From: Demequina sediminis
GTDB taxonomy: Bacteria; Actinomycetota; Actinomycetes; Actinomycetales; Demequinaceae
Assembly (NCBI RefSeq): GCF_030296675.1
Contig: NZ_AP027736.1
Location: 2,542,001 to 2,606,000 of the forward strand
DNA: 64,000 bases
Direction of reading: 5' to 3'
Under the pieces are notes generated by a model, which worked only from the letters and a program-made list of their open reading frames with translations, had not been told where the DNA came from and ran no database searches. Within the stretch, counting starts at the first letter, position 1. Every line of letters begins with the position of its first letter. Position numbers and translations under genes: made by a program. Positions 1-10,383 of this stretch are shown here, piece after piece.

Positions 1-1420
1 GGACCATCATCGTGCCGAAGTAACTGACGTCCTGGACCCGGTCGCGCGCCGCCTCCAGGGTCGCGCCCTTGTGCTTGCGCATCTCGTAGTACGAGGCCGC
101 GAAGCGCTCGACGTATTCGGGATCCGTGGGGTCGATGATGCGTGCGGCGTCGAGCTCGAGGCCCAGTTCCGCGGCACGCGAGCGGATCGACTGCTCGTTG
201 CCCAGGATGGTGAGGTCCACGACGTCGCGGGTGAGGAGGGACGATGCCGCGCGCAGGATGCGGTCGTCGCCGCCCTCGGGGAGGACGATGTGCTGCTTGC
301 GGCTGCGGGCACGGTCGAGCAGTCCGTACTCGAACATCAGCGGAGTAATGACCTCGGTGCGAGCGACGTCGAGCACGCCGCGCAGCTTGTCGGCGTCGAC
401 GCGCTGCTCGAACATCGCGAGCGCGGTGTCGACCTTGAGCTGGCTTTCGCGTGACAGCCGGCCGCGGGTGGTCGAGCAGCGGCGGGCCGTCTCGAACGTG
501 TCGAGAGTGGTGCGGATGACGGGCAGCGGCGAGCCGAGTCCCTCGACCAGTCGACGGACGGCCGTGCGGGGCTCGAGGCCGCCGGTGAGGATCACGCCCG
601 TGAGCGCGGGGAAGCCCTCGGCGCCGTGCGCAGCGAGCAGCGCGAGCAGCGTGTCGGCGCGGTCGCCCGGCACGATCACCACGGAGCCGTCCTCGAGGCG
701 GTCGAGGAGGTTGGCCGCGGTCATGGCGCCCACGATGATGCCGCGCGACTCGCGCGACAGCAGCGCCGGATCGCCCGTGACCAGCGTGCCCTCGACGGCG
801 TCGAGCAGCTGCTTCATGGACGGTGCCACCAGGACGGGGTCCTCGGGGATCACGCCCAGGCACAGGTCGGCGGGAAGCAGTCCCGTGATCGCGTCGACGT
901 CCGCGGCGCTGGACCGGTTGACGAACATCCCGACCACGCTCGCGTGCGAGCCGGCGAGCTCGGCGCGAGCCTGCTCGACCACCTGGGAGACCTCGGCGGG
1001 CGTGCGCTCGTGTCCGTGCACCACGAGCACGACGGGCGCGCCCAGGTTCGCGGCGATGCGTCCGTTGAACTCGAGCTCGGCCGCGGCCGACACGTCGGTG
1101 TAGTCGGTGCCGACGATCACGACGAAGTCACACAGGCGCTCGACTTCGTGATAGCGCGACACGATGGTCTCGAGCGCGCGCTCGGGGTCCGCGTGGACGT
1201 CGTCGTAGGTCACGCCGATCGCCTGCTCGTACGACAGGTCGATGCTGTCGTGACCCAGCAGGAGCTGGAGGACATAGTCCGAACCGTCGGCGACGCGCGC
1301 GACGGGGCGGAAGATCCCCACCCTGCCCACCTGCTTGGCGACGAGGTTGGTGATGCCCAGTGCGATGGTCGACTTGCCCGTGTCCCCCTCGGCGGAGGCG
1401 ATGTAGATGCTTCGTGCCAC
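1..1420 (-). CDS. pta: Phosphate acetyltransferase (long form), 3' end outside window
   Basis: Interconverts acetyl-CoA and acetyl phosphate in the cytoplasm (acetate overflow, with AckA). Reading the minus strand from the GTG at 1420 gives about 473 uninterrupted codons running off the window. The N-terminus has a P-loop-like SAEGDTGKST (residues about 9-18) as in the dethiobiotin-synthetase-like domain of long Pta proteins. A DRTGG-type middle region follows, and the catalytic PTA_PTB domain starts near residue 375 (QHIVLPEGGDDRILRAA). E. coli Pta is about 714 residues, so roughly the last third is missing. No ATG lies in frame upstream; the GTG is the first sensible start although its Shine-Dalgarno is weak. 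ackA would be expected next, beyond position 1. Function is confident from the motif order. Confidence 0.92.
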   Translation of the reverse strand, partial: MARSIYIASAEGDTGKSTIALGITNLVAKQVGRVGIFRPVARVADGSDYVLQLLLGHDSIDLSYEQAIGVTYDDVHADPERALETIVSRYHEVERLCDFVVIVGTDYTDVSAAAELEFNGRIAANLGAPVVLVVHGHERTPAEVSQVVEQARAELAGSHASVVGMFVNRSSAADVDAITGLLPADLCLGVIPEDPVLVAPSMKQLLDAVEGTLVTGDPALLSRESRGIIVGAMTAANLLDRLEDGSVVIVPGDRADTLLALLAAHGAEGFPALTGVILTGGLEPRTAVRRLVEGLGSPLPVIRTTLDTFETARRCSTTRGRLSRESQLKVDTALAMFEQRVDADKLRGVLDVARTEVITPLMFEYGLLDRARSRKQHIVLPEGGDDRILRAASSLLTRDVVDLTILGNEQSIRSRAAELGLELDAARIIDPTDPEYVERFAASYYEMRKHKGATLEAARDRVQDVSYFGTMMV

Positions 1421-1534
1421 GGCCCCATCGTTTCATGAACTGAGGGGTGCCACCTGGCCTAAGGTCCTGATGCCCTCCGGGGTATCGGGTCGAACTGTCG
1501 CCAATCCGCCCTTCTATGCGGGACACCGGTTACG

Positions 1535-1540
1535 TAGACT
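1535..1540 (+). promoter_or_regulatory. Possible -10 box for the GGDEF gene
   Basis: TAGACT lies in the pta/GGDEF divergent gap (1421-1668). It matches the TANNNT -10 boxes seen before other genes here. No convincing -35 box is visible, so this is tentative. Confidence 0.3.
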
Positions 1541-1668
1541 GCGCGAGAGGGCGTCTGCCGTCGGGGGTGAGATCTCCGGCGGGGGACGATGCGCGGCCCG
1601 GGTCCCCGGAGGCGCGTAGCTGAGGGGCCTGCCGTGCGCGCGTCACGCGGGTCAAGACTGGGGGCTCG

Positions 1669-2844
1669 ATGGCGATGCGTGCGATCACCGCGGCGTTGGC
1701 GCGCCTTCCCGCGTTCCTGTCCGCGATCTTCGAGCGTCCCGCGGGTGGGCTCGAGGCGGAGGAGGGCCGCGCCGCCGGCACCGTGCAGACCTTCGCGGTG
1801 ATCTCCGTGGGCACCACGTTCGTGTTCACTGTCGCCTACCTCATGCGCCCCGACCAGACCACGGGTCCGCTGGTGCTGCTCAGCACCGGAACACTGATCG
1901 CCTTCATTGCGAACCTGATCGTTGTGCGCAGCGGGCGCCAACTCGTCGGCGCGATCATGTACCTCACGATCGCGACGGTCGGGATGCTCTACATGGCGCA
2001 GCTCTTCGGCTGGCGCACCGGCCAGCACCTCTACCTCATCACGTCCGCACAGCTCGTGTTCCTGATGTTCACGGACCGCCAGCGCGGCTGGCGCTGGGTA
2101 TTCGTGGTCGGCTCGGCCGCGGCCTTCATCTACACGCAGCTGGGCGCGCCTCCGGTCGGCCCGTACTCGCGGGCCGGCGACGCCACGATCTCCACGATCT
2201 TCGCGGTCAACGCGATCGGCACGGCGACCCTGATGTTCATCCTGTCGGTGGTGGCGCACTATCGCGCCGGCGCGGCGCAGGCGCGCGCCGCGGAGCTCGC
2301 GGCACAGGCCGAGTACCTGGCGAACACCGATCCGCTCACCGGACTCGCGAACCGCCGCCCGATTTCCGCGCGGCTCGAGGCGCTCGCCTCTCTCGACGGC
2401 GCGCGCTACTGCGTCGCGATCGCGGACATCGACCGCTTCAAGGCACTCAACGACGCGCACGGTCACGCCTGCGGAGACCGGGTCCTCGCCGCGCTCGGCG
2501 CGCGGCTGCGTGGACAGCTGCGCACCACGGACGCACTGGGCCGGTGGGGCGGCGAGGAGTTCATCGTGGTGCTCGCGGATACCGGGATCGACGAGGCAGG
2601 CGGCATCATGGAGCGCATGAGAAGTCTTGTGGCCGGCACCCCGGTGGAGTGCGGCGAGCACGTCCACGCCGTGACGATGTCCGTGGGAGTGGCCGACGGC
2701 GTCGCGGACTCGATGAGCCACCGCGTGGTCAAGCGCGCGGACGACGCTCTCTACGACGCGAAGCTCGCGGGCCGCGACCGCGTGAAGGTGCGCGCGCTCG
2801 GCGAGCCTGACTCCGTCCACCCGGCCGCGCGGCGCGGACGGTGA
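1669..2844 (+). CDS. Membrane-anchored diguanylate cyclase (GGDEF)
   Basis: Predicted to make cyclic di-GMP from two GTP at the inner face of the membrane. The 391-residue protein has about six hydrophobic segments between residues 40 and 205, a short linker, then a GGDEF domain (about 218-380). The catalytic signature is GGEEF at 294-298, an accepted active variant. An RxxD inhibitory I-site (RTTD, 285-288) lies five residues before it, as in product-inhibited cyclases. There is no EAL domain. The stop overlaps the next start by four bases (GTGA), so it is probably cotranscribed with the SURF1-like gene. The signal sensed by the membrane part is unknown. Confidence 0.9.
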   Translation: MAMRAITAALARLPAFLSAIFERPAGGLEAEEGRAAGTVQTFAVISVGTTFVFTVAYLMRPDQTTGPLVLLSTGTLIAFIANLIVVRSGRQLVGAIMYLTIATVGMLYMAQLFGWRTGQHLYLITSAQLVFLMFTDRQRGWRWVFVVGSAAAFIYTQLGAPPVGPYSRAGDATISTIFAVNAIGTATLMFILSVVAHYRAGAAQARAAELAAQAEYLANTDPLTGLANRRPISARLEALASLDGARYCVAIADIDRFKALNDAHGHACGDRVLAALGARLRGQLRTTDALGRWGGEEFIVVLADTGIDEAGGIMERMRSLVAGTPVECGEHVHAVTMSVGVADGVADSMSHRVVKRADDALYDAKLAGRDRVKVRALGEPDSVHPAARRGR

Positions 2845-3604
2845 CCCCGCCGCTTCGCGGCCGCATCCTGTGGGGCCGCGTGGTCGCGGGCGTGTTGGTC
2901 GCGGTCGTCGCGGTCGTGGCCTGTGGCGCGCTGGGGTGGTGGCAGTGGTCGCGCGCCCAGACCACCGGCCGCGTGGTCGAACCCGAGCCCGCGGTGGCCA
3001 TCGCGGACGTCTTGCGCCCCGCTGAGTCGGCCGGCGCCGCGCTCGGGCGCCAGGTCACGGTGACGGGGGAGTGGGCCGACGAAGACGCGGCGGTCGTGAC
3101 CGGCCGCGAGGTCGACGGTGTCGCGGCGCAGATGCTCGTGCGCGCGCTCACGGTTCCGGCCGATGCCACGGGCACGGGCGAGGCGGCGACGCTCGCCGTG
3201 GTCGTGGGGTGGCAGCCCGAGGGCGAGGTGACGGGCGTCGACCTCGACGACCCCGCCATGGAAGGCCCCGTGACCCTCGAGGGCTATCTCCGGACGCCCG
3301 AGGCGTCCATGGCATCGTCCCCCTCTCAGGCCCCCGCCGAGGGGACCTTTTGGGCCTCCGCGCTCGCGACCTCCGAGCTGGCCCAGGTGTGGCCCGCCCC
3401 CTCTACGGCGCGCTGCTCGTGTCCTATGAGGGCACCGAGTCCTGGGCCGCGCTCGAGCCGCTGCCGGCGACCACGGAGTTCAACTTCCGGTCCGCCGCGT
3501 ACGCGATCGAATGGTGGCTGTTCGGGGCCTTCGCGCTGTTCATCACGGTCCGTTGGATGCGGGACAATGGTCGCGTTCCCCCAACCCGAGAGGACGGCGC
3601 GTGA
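2841..3604 (+). CDS. SURF1 family protein (cytochrome oxidase biogenesis), frameshifted in this sequence
   Basis: SURF1 proteins help assemble haem-copper terminal oxidases in the membrane. The N-terminus has one transmembrane helix (about residues 14-34) followed by GWWQWSRAQ, typical of actinobacterial SURF1. The C-terminus has a second helix ([20 protein letters not shown]). The reading frame changes near 3390-3405: ...SELAQVW is in one frame and [12 protein letters not shown] continues in another. Adding one C to the C run at about 3398-3402 restores about 254 codons. Without that repair the frame runs on and joins guaA in frame, which is an artefact. It starts with GTG overlapping the cyclase stop and ends overlapping the DUF3817 start. 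Confidence 0.85.
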
Positions 3605-3948
3605 GCGACGCTTCCAGCAAGATCCCCGGGGCGCTGTCCCGCTACCGCGTGATGGCGCTCGTCACGGGCACGCTGCTGCTCATCGTGACCGTCGGAATGC
3701 TCCGGTACTTGCCCGGTCTCGAGGACGTGAAGGAGACGCTCGACCCGATCCTCGGGCCCGTCGCGATCCTGCACGGATGGGTGTTCATCGTCTACCTCGC
3801 CACCGTCACGCAGCTGTGGATGCTGATGGAGTGGAACCTGGGCCGCCTGGTCTACATGGCCGCCGGCGGCATCGTCCCCCTGCTGTCGTTCTTTGCCGAG
3901 CGCCGCGTGCACGCGGAGGTCTCGGCCCAACTGGAGGAGGCCAAGTGA
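3601..3948 (+). CDS. DUF3817 integral membrane protein
   Basis: A 115-residue protein with three hydrophobic helices (about 17-36, 55-77 and 82-100) and a charged C-terminal tail. It matches the small actinobacterial DUF3817 family usually found just before guaA. No biochemical role is established for the family. The GTG start overlaps the SURF1 stop (GTGA) and its own TGA overlaps the guaA GTG, so the run SURF1-DUF3817-guaA is translationally coupled. Confidence 0.85.
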   Translation: MSDASSKIPGALSRYRVMALVTGTLLLIVTVGMLRYLPGLEDVKETLDPILGPVAILHGWVFIVYLATVTQLWMLMEWNLGRLVYMAAGGIVPLLSFFAERRVHAEVSAQLEEAK

Positions 3949-5516
3949 CCGAGACCCAGCACCGTCCCGTCCTGGTCGTCGACTGCGGCGCGCAGTACGC
4001 GCAGTTGATCGCGCGCCGCGTGCGCGAGGCGAGCGTGTACTCCGAGGTGGTCCCGCACTCGATGAGCGCGGCCGACATGCTCGCCAAGAACCCCGCCGCG
4101 GTGATCCTGTCCGGCGGCCCCTCCTCGGTATACGAGGACGGCGCCCCTCAGATCGACCCCGCGCTGTTCGAGGCCGGCGTGCCCGTCATGGGCATCTGCT
4201 ACGGCTTCCAGGCGATGGCCCAGGCGCTCGGCGGCACGGTCGCGAAGACCGGCCTGCGCGAGTACGGCCGCACCCAGGCCTCCGTCGCGGTGGCCGGCAC
4301 CGCGCTCGCGGGCAGCCCCGCCGTCCAGGAGGTCTGGATGAGCCACGGCGACTCCGTGCAGGAGGCGCCTCCCGGCTTCGACGTGCTCGCCACCACCGAG
4401 GGCGCGCCTGTCGCGGCGTTCGAGAACCTCGACAAGCGCATGTGCGGAGTGCAGTGGCACCCCGAGGTCAAGCACTCCCCGCTGGGTCAGCACGCGATCG
4501 AGAACTTCCTCTACAACGTCGCCGGGCTCCAGCCCGACTGGACGCCGTCGAACGTGATCGACGAGCAGGTCGCGCTCATCCGCGCGCAGGTGGGTTCCAA
4601 GCGCGTGATCTGCGCGCTGTCGGGCGGCGTGGACTCGGCCGTGGCCGCCGCGCTGGTGCAGAAGGCCGTGGGCGACCAGCTCACGTGCATCCATGTGGAC
4701 CACGGGCTCATGCGCGCGGGCGAGGTCGAGCAGATCGAGAAGGACTTTGTCGCCTCGACCGGCGTGCGCCTCATCATCCGCGACGAGAAGGAGCGGTTCC
4801 TGACCGCGCTCGCCGGCGTGAGCGACCCGGAGACCAAGCGCAAGATCATCGGCCGCGAGTTCATTCGCGTGTTCGAGGACGCCGCGCGCCAGGTGGTCGA
4901 GGAGGCCGGCTCCCACGGGGAGCAGGTGGAGTTCCTGGTCCAGGGCACGCTGTACCCCGACGTGGTCGAGTCCGGCGGCGGCGAGGGCGCGGCCAACATC
5001 AAGAGCCACCACAACGTGGGCGGCCTCCCCGACGACCTGCAGTTCTCGCTGGTCGAGCCGCTGCGCGCGCTGTTCAAGGACGAGGTCCGCGCCGTGGGCC
5101 GCGAACTGGGCATCCCCGAGGAGATCGTGGGACGCCAGCCGTTCCCCGGACCAGGGCTGGGCATCCGGATCATCGGCGAGGTCACGTGGGAGCGGCTCGA
5201 GATCCTGCGCCGCGCCGACGCGATCGCGCGCGAGGAGCTCACCCGCGCGGGTCTCGATCAGGAGATCTGGCAGTGCCCCGTGGTGCTGCTCGCTGACGTG
5301 CGCTCCGTGGGTGTTCAGGGCGACGGCCGCACGTACGGCCACCCGATCGTGCTGCGCCCCGTGTCCTCCGAGGACGCGATGACCGCCGACTGGTCGCGCG
5401 TGCCCTACGAGGTGCTCGCGCACATCTCCAACCGCATCACCAACGAGGTGGCCGAGGTCAACCGCGTGGTGCTCGACGTCACGAGCAAGCCGCCGGGCAC
5501 TATCGAGTGGGAGTAG
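3945..5516 (+). CDS. guaA: GMP synthase (glutamine-hydrolysing)
   Basis: Converts XMP, ATP and glutamine to GMP, the last step of guanine nucleotide synthesis. The 523-residue protein has the usual full length. The class I glutamine amidotransferase domain carries nucleophile Cys85 (GICYGF) and the His172/Glu174 pair (WHPE). The ATP-pyrophosphatase P-loop is SGGVDS at 226-231, and the C-terminal dimerisation domain ends in KPPGTIEWE. The GTG start at 3945 overlaps the DUF3817 stop. A hairpin at 5579-5613 closes the operon. Confidence 0.97.
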   Translation: MTETQHRPVLVVDCGAQYAQLIARRVREASVYSEVVPHSMSAADMLAKNPAAVILSGGPSSVYEDGAPQIDPALFEAGVPVMGICYGFQAMAQALGGTVAKTGLREYGRTQASVAVAGTALAGSPAVQEVWMSHGDSVQEAPPGFDVLATTEGAPVAAFENLDKRMCGVQWHPEVKHSPLGQHAIENFLYNVAGLQPDWTPSNVIDEQVALIRAQVGSKRVICALSGGVDSAVAAALVQKAVGDQLTCIHVDHGLMRAGEVEQIEKDFVASTGVRLIIRDEKERFLTALAGVSDPETKRKIIGREFIRVFEDAARQVVEEAGSHGEQVEFLVQGTLYPDVVESGGGEGAANIKSHHNVGGLPDDLQFSLVEPLRALFKDEVRAVGRELGIPEEIVGRQPFPGPGLGIRIIGEVTWERLEILRRADAIAREELTRAGLDQEIWQCPVVLLADVRSVGVQGDGRTYGHPIVLRPVSSEDAMTADWSRVPYEVLAHISNRITNEVAEVNRVVLDVTSKPPGTIEWE

Positions 5517-5578
5517 ACGGCGGACTCGGGGTTTCATCCGTGGACCGTGACCCGGTTCGCGGGCCTATCCGGGACTGA

Positions 5579-5613
5579 CCCGCGTTCCAGGTCGAAGTGA
5601 CCCGGAACGCGGG
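5579..5613. terminator. Hairpin between convergent genes (repeat family C)
   Basis: Arms CCCGCGTTCCAGGTC and GACCCGGAACGCGGG pair over 15 bases with one mismatch and a five-base loop. It sits between guaA (plus) and the 5618-6052 gene (minus), so it probably terminates both. A further GACCCG...CGCGGGC half-copy lies just upstream at about 5548-5564. The right arm resembles the hairpin at 46363-46401. Confidence 0.6.
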
Positions 5614-5617
5614 CGGA

Positions 5618-6052
5618 TCAGGATTCCTTGCGGCTTTCGGGCTCGGTCGGCGTCTCGGCGTCGCCCTGGTCCCACGTGCGGGCGGGCTCGCTCCACCGAT
5701 GCGTCGACGCGGGGCTTGCCGCCGAGGGTGCCGTCCGCGGTGACGCCGCGGTGCGAGGGGACGATGCCGCGGAGGCGGCGAGGTTGGGTGCGGTGCCCAC
5801 GGCATCGGCCTTCCGCTGGGCCGCGAGAGCGGCCCTCTCCTGCCGCGACTGGCGCGTGCCCGCCGCGATCGCGGAGAACAGCAGCCAGCCGCCCAGGGCC
5901 GTGAGCGACACGATCGCGACCAGCTCGAGGTCGATGTCGTAGCCGGACAGGGCCGCGATGAGGAAGCCTCCCGCGGCAGCGACGATCGCCCCCCAGATGG
6001 CCCCGGTGACGCGCTCTGCCGCGCCGCGGCGGGGTCGGATATCGGTGCTCAT
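5618..6052 (-). CDS. Small membrane protein of unknown function
   Basis: A 144-residue protein starting MSTDIRPRRG. Two transmembrane helices (about 17-36 and 41-64) are followed by a long Ala/Pro/Ser/Thr-rich, probably disordered, cytoplasmic tail. The ATG overlaps the stop of the PspC gene (ATGA), so the two are cotranscribed. No family was recognised. The partnership with PspC suggests a role in the same envelope-stress context, which is inference only. Confidence 0.7.
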   Translation of the reverse strand: MSTDIRPRRGAAERVTGAIWGAIVAAAGGFLIAALSGYDIDLELVAIVSLTALGGWLLFSAIAAGTRQSRQERAALAAQRKADAVGTAPNLAASAASSPRTAASPRTAPSAASPASTHRWSEPARTWDQGDAETPTEPESRKES

Positions 6053-7625
6053 GGCTGGACCTCCTCGATCACGATCGTGTAGTACTCGTCGGCCGCGGTG
6101 GAGGCCAGGGTGATGCTGGGGGAGTCGGGGTTGGCCACCGAGAACGAGTCGCTCCCGAGCTCGCACCACACCCCACGGCTGGGCCAGTAGATCTCGCCCA
6201 TCGCGCCGTCGACATCCACCGTGACTCCCGTGCCTGCCGCGACACGGAGCACGGTGTGCTGCGCGTCGAGTGTGACCCGGGTGTCCGAGGTCGCGTCAGT
6301 GAGCGACAGCAGGGCACGCGTGGTGCCCTCGGTGCTCGGCGCCTCGTCGGCAGCGTCGCACCATGCGGGCAGGGTGACCTGCGCGTAGTCGTCGGCGAAG
6401 ACCGCGAGGGCGTCGAGGGTGGGCCCGGGAGCGGGCTCCGCGGAAGACACTTCGGGAACGGGCTCGCCGATCACGATGTCGCCGTCGCCGATGTCGATCC
6501 CGGTGACCTCCTCGCCGTCGCGCTCGATGCGGATCTCGGGGAAGTAGCGGTCGGCCCAGCCGTCGCGAATCTCCTCGGCCTCGATGATCATCACGGCCGT
6601 GGGGATGAGCAGCATCGCCGAGAGGAAGCCCAGAAAGCCCAGCTTGCGACCCGCGAGGGACACGAGCGCCAGGATGACGCCCAGTCCCGTCACGAACAGA
6701 GCGAACCACGCGACCAGGGGATGCACCACGAGCCAGTCGCGCCACGTCGCCCACGCGGTGCCCGCGGCGGAGATGACCAGCCACGCGAGCGTGAGGAGTC
6801 CGAAGGGCGCGCCGGGGCCGGGAACTCGCGGGGTGCGCGGGGGGACGGGGGAGCGGGCGGCGCCGCGTAGTACGCGGGGGGCGGAGTGGGCGCCGCACCC
6901 GGCGGCGGCGGGGTGGTCGACCATGCGGCGGCGCCAGCCGCGGCCTCGGCACGCGCGACGGCCTCGTTGGCCTGCCGTCCCGCGGCCTCCCATTGGGCGG
7001 CGCGCTGGCGCTGACGCTCGGCCGCCCATGCGGGCGGAGCGGCGTAGACGGGCGGCGCACCGTCGGGGCCGGTGGGACCGTGAGGACCCGCGGCGTACTG
7101 CCCGCCGGCGTCGGCACGGCCGCGACGCGCGAGCACCACGATGAGCACGATCACGCCGGCAATGATCGCGAGCGGGATGAGGACCGCGAGGGCGACGCCC
7201 ACCACCCGGACGATGCCGTCGGAGGCAAAGCCGGAGTCCCACGGCCATCCGGTCATGTCCCACGGCCAGCCGTTCCAGGGACTGCGGTTGTCGCCCAGGT
7301 TGACGAGGCCCAGCAGGGCGACGATGCCGATTCCGATGAGCGCACCCACGTTGGGAACGCCGCGTCCGAAGTCCTGAATGATGATGCGGCCCTGGCGATC
7401 CGGCAGCAGCGCCCAGGCAGCCGCGTAGGCGAGCAACACGAGCCCGTTGAGCAGGATCGCGAGACCCACGACTCCCGCGCGGGTCCAGCCGATCGACCAG
7501 CCCAGCTTCTCGGCGAGCCCGCTCGCGACGCCGCTGAAGACGCGCGAGTCGCTGCGGGTGATGTTCCAGCCGCGGATGGTGGTGAAGAACCCGGCCTCGG
7601 TGGGCGGGGTCTGTGGGTCAGTCAT
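6049..7625 (-). CDS. PspC-domain membrane protein, frameshifted in this sequence
   Basis: The N-terminal PspC domain (about residues 20-85; RVFSGVASGLAEKLG then two hydrophobic helices) is typical of envelope-stress proteins. It is followed by more helices and a long Pro/Ala linker. In a second frame come three further helices and an acidic extracellular-looking C-terminal domain. The frame change lies in a C run (G6 on the plus strand at 6839-6844); adding one base gives about 525 codons. The start ATG at 7625 has a good GGAGG site. It is divergent from a histidine kinase/LuxR pair, an arrangement known from actinobacteria, which suggests those regulators control or sense it. Confidence 0.82.
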
Positions 7626-7785
7626 GTCAGTCCTCCGATTCTTCTTCGAGTCTGGCCCCGCGTTCCCGGCGCGCGCTATGAGGGAAGCCCCTGATTCGGC
7701 CCCTGATCCTGGACGCGCCCGCCCGTCCCCGGCATCGTCCGCATGGCCGAGGGCGCCCCGACGCCCCCTGTGCGAACCTGGTCCC

Positions 7786-8802
7786 ATGACCGCCGCGGCA
7801 CCGCGCCTCGCGCGGCCGCTGGAGCGCCGCTCCCCGGCCGCGCAATGGTGGCGCGCCACGTTGGGGGCCGTGCTGCTCGCGTTCGCGGCGACGATGCTGG
7901 TGCACCGCTACGAGTGGGCGCGGCTGTCCTGGTGGTTGCTTCCGCTGCTGATGTTCGTCGTCGCGGTGGTGCTGGTGTGGAGCCCGCTTGAGAACGCCGC
8001 TCAGCTCGACGCGCGCAGGCCGGACAAGGGCCTGTTCTCGCGAGACGCGTGGCTCAGGGCCGCGGCGGGGCTTGCCCTCGCGCTCGGTGCGCTCGCGTGG
8101 TTTGGCGCGGGGACCGCGGAGTGGAACCCGCTCGTGCGCTTCCTCGTGGTGCCCGTGGTCGCGATCCTCGGCGTGGCGCTGGTGCTCGCGCCGTGGTGGC
8201 TCAGGCTGATCCGGCAGGTGCGCGTCGAGCGCGAGCGCCGGGTGCGCGAGTTCGAGCGCGCGGAGATCGCCGCCCACCTGCACGACTCGGTGCTGCAGAC
8301 GCTCACGCTGATTCGCGCCAAGGCGGACGATCCGGAGGCCGTCGCGCGGCTCGCGCGTGCTCAGGAGCGCGACCTGCGCTCGTATCTCTACCAGGAGCGT
8401 CGGTCGACCTCGGAGTCGGTGGCGACGGCCCTCGCCGCGGTGGTCGCCGAGGTCGAGGACGCTCACGGCATCCAGGTCGAGCTCGTGACGGTGGGAGACG
8501 CGCCCACGTCGGTGCCGTTGGCCGCCGCGGTCCAGGCGGTGCGCGAGGCCGTGGTCAACGCCGCGCGCCACGCCCACGCGCCGTACTCGGTCTACGCCGA
8601 GGTCACGGCCACGTCGCTCGAGGTGTTCGTCCGCGACGGCGGTCCCGGCTTCGATCCCGCGGCGGTGCCCGCCGGTCGGCTGGGAATCTGCGAGTCGATC
8701 GTGGGGCGCGTCACGCGCCGCGGGGGAACGGCAGAGATCAGTTCGCGACCGGGTGGCCGCACGGAGGTCGCCATCACCAGCCCCAAGGAGGATCCGCGAT
8801 GA
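7786..8802 (+). CDS. Sensor histidine kinase (HisKA_3 type)
   Basis: A 338-residue membrane kinase of the NarL/LiaS class. Helices in residues 20-150 form the sensor part. The dimerisation/phosphoacceptor helix contains His166 in HLHDSVLQTL. The ATPase domain has an N-box (AVREAVVNAARHA) and a G-box (VRDGGPGFDPA). The start at 7786 was chosen because the upstream frame reads into the divergent promoter region and lacks a kinase-like sequence. The stop overlaps the response regulator start by ATGA. It faces the PspC gene, so envelope stress is the likely input (inference). Confidence 0.9.
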   Translation: MTAAAPRLARPLERRSPAAQWWRATLGAVLLAFAATMLVHRYEWARLSWWLLPLLMFVVAVVLVWSPLENAAQLDARRPDKGLFSRDAWLRAAAGLALALGALAWFGAGTAEWNPLVRFLVVPVVAILGVALVLAPWWLRLIRQVRVERERRVREFERAEIAAHLHDSVLQTLTLIRAKADDPEAVARLARAQERDLRSYLYQERRSTSESVATALAAVVAEVEDAHGIQVELVTVGDAPTSVPLAAAVQAVREAVVNAARHAHAPYSVYAEVTATSLEVFVRDGGPGFDPAAVPAGRLGICESIVGRVTRRGGTAEISSRPGGRTEVAITSPKEDPR

Positions 8803-9449
8803 GTGTCACCGTGGTGATTGTCGACGACCACGACGTGATCAGGGTCGGGGTGCGCGAAAGCCTCGACGCCGGGATCGACGTGGTGGGCGAGGCGCGCGAC
8901 GTCGAGTCCGCGATCGCGGAGGTGCGCGCGAAGGCGCCGCAGGTGGTGATCCTCGACGTGCATCTGCCAGGCGGCACCGGGGGAGGCGCGCTCGACGTGC
9001 TCGCGGAGATCCTCCACCGGCCAGGGGCGCCTCGCGTGCTCGCGCTGTCCGTGTCCGATGCGGCGGACGACGTGGTCGCGACGGTGCGCGCGGGGGCACG
9101 CGGCTATGTCACCAAGTCGATCTCGGGGCCGGACCTGTCGGATGCGGTGCGCCGGGTCGCGGGAGGGGACGCGGTGTTCTCGCCGCGGCTCGCGGGATTC
9201 GTGCTCGACGCCTTCGGTGCGGCGGGCGGCGAGGTCGCGGCGGCCGACGAGGACCTCGACAAGCTCACCGAGCGCGAGCAGGAGGTCATGCGCCTCATCG
9301 CGCGCGGCTACACGTACCGCGAGGTCGCGGAGAAGCTGTTCATCTCGATCAAGACGGTCGAGACCCACGTGGGCAAGGTGCTGCACAAGCTGCAGCTGTC
9401 CAACCGTCATGAGCTTGCGCACTGGGCGGCGCAGCGACGCATCGTCTAG
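8799..9449 (+). CDS. LuxR/NarL-family response regulator
   Basis: A 216-residue regulator paired with the kinase just upstream (ATGA overlap, good AAGGAGG site). The receiver domain has the acidic pair DD near the N-terminus, phosphoacceptor Asp53 (VVILDVHLPGG) and the conserved Lys (YVTKSISG). The C-terminal LuxR helix-turn-helix reads LTEREQEVMRLIARG...ISIKTVETHVGKV. It probably controls the divergent PspC operon and perhaps itself. Confidence 0.93.
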   Translation: MSVTVVIVDDHDVIRVGVRESLDAGIDVVGEARDVESAIAEVRAKAPQVVILDVHLPGGTGGGALDVLAEILHRPGAPRVLALSVSDAADDVVATVRAGARGYVTKSISGPDLSDAVRRVAGGDAVFSPRLAGFVLDAFGAAGGEVAAADEDLDKLTEREQEVMRLIARGYTYREVAEKLFISIKTVETHVGKVLHKLQLSNRHELAHWAAQRRIV

Positions 9450-9461
9450 CAACGGGCCGCG

Positions 9462-10151
9462 TTACCCGAAAAGCGCGACAGCGCGCGCGATCACGAGCGC
9501 GAGCAGGACGAATCCCGAGAAGGCCTGCAACCCCATGAGCGCCTTGGCGCGCCCCGACAGGGGAATCGAGTCGGAGGCGGAGAACGCCATCGAGTTCGAC
9601 AGCGACGAGTAGAGATAGTCGCCGAACCGCGGCCTCCAACCGGACTCGCGCGACGATGCCGCGGCGACCTCCTCGATCGCGTCGTGGTCCTCGTCCTGGG
9701 CGAAGCGCAGGTCGGCGGGCGGGAGATCCGCGCGCAGGGGAGTGAACCGCGTGACGGGGCCGCCTCGATCCAGCTCCCAGAGCACGAGTGCGAACGCGAT
9801 GACGTTGGTGAGCCACACCTGTGCGGCGGCGAGCAGCAGGCCGGGCCCCGAGTCGGCGGGCGGGTCGACCAGCGTCGCGAGCAGCGTGACGAGCGCGACC
9901 TGGTTGGCGGCCGCGAGCAGTAGCGCCTGGCTCACGCTGAGCCGGCGCGTCCACGTGGTCTGGCGTCGCATGCGCACGGGGTTGACGGCGATGAGCGGCA
10001 CCAGCAGCACCAGCCCCACCGCGGCGACGCCGTAACGCATGCCCGGCAGAAACGTCGACGGCAGCGCGAGATACAGCCCGAGCGCGATCAGCAGCGCGAC
10101 CACCGCGGGCCAACGATGCTCTCCGTGTCCGGGTGGGTGTTCGATGGCCAT
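9462..10151 (-). CDS. DUF1345-like integral membrane protein
   Basis: A 229-residue protein with about five hydrophobic segments. The C-terminal pattern FGDYLYSSLSNSMAFSASD followed by a last helix matches the pore-loop-like end of DUF1345 proteins, which have been compared to two-helix ion channels. Function is unknown. It is convergent with the response regulator (12 bases between stops), leaving no room for a separate terminator. Confidence 0.7.
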   Translation of the reverse strand: MAIEHPPGHGEHRWPAVVALLIALGLYLALPSTFLPGMRYGVAAVGLVLLVPLIAVNPVRMRRQTTWTRRLSVSQALLLAAANQVALVTLLATLVDPPADSGPGLLLAAAQVWLTNVIAFALVLWELDRGGPVTRFTPLRADLPPADLRFAQDEDHDAIEEVAAASSRESGWRPRFGDYLYSSLSNSMAFSASDSIPLSGRAKALMGLQAFSGFVLLALVIARAVALFG

Positions 10152-10383
10152 GGCTCGATTGTGCTCTTACCTGATACCCTCGGTGGTACTTGCAGGACCA
10201 CCCCCGGTCCTCCTGCGTCGCAGATTGCTTCCACTTCTCGCCAGCGCCTGGCCTACAGGCCGCGCGGCTCGTAGAAATTCTCTCCGGCGAACGAGCGCGG
10301 ATTCCTCCGCCTTCGCCACCACCGCCGGTGACCTGACCGCTTGAGGTCTGCGCGCATCGGCCCATGCCACGAAGGGCACTCAC
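10152..10383 (+). promoter_or_regulatory. Long untranslated leader of the DEAD-box helicase gene
   Basis: This gap of 232 bases has no plausible gene. It must hold the promoters for the divergent membrane protein and the helicase. No clear -10/-35 pair or known riboswitch fold was recognised. Long leaders are common before cold-inducible RNA helicase genes, but nothing here proves that. Confidence 0.3.

Noticed and set aside
2841-5516. A single 891-codon frame joining SURF1 and GuaA
   Set aside because: The SURF1 C-terminus and DUF3817 are coded in other frames between them. The join arises only because a missing base puts SURF1 in the guaA frame.
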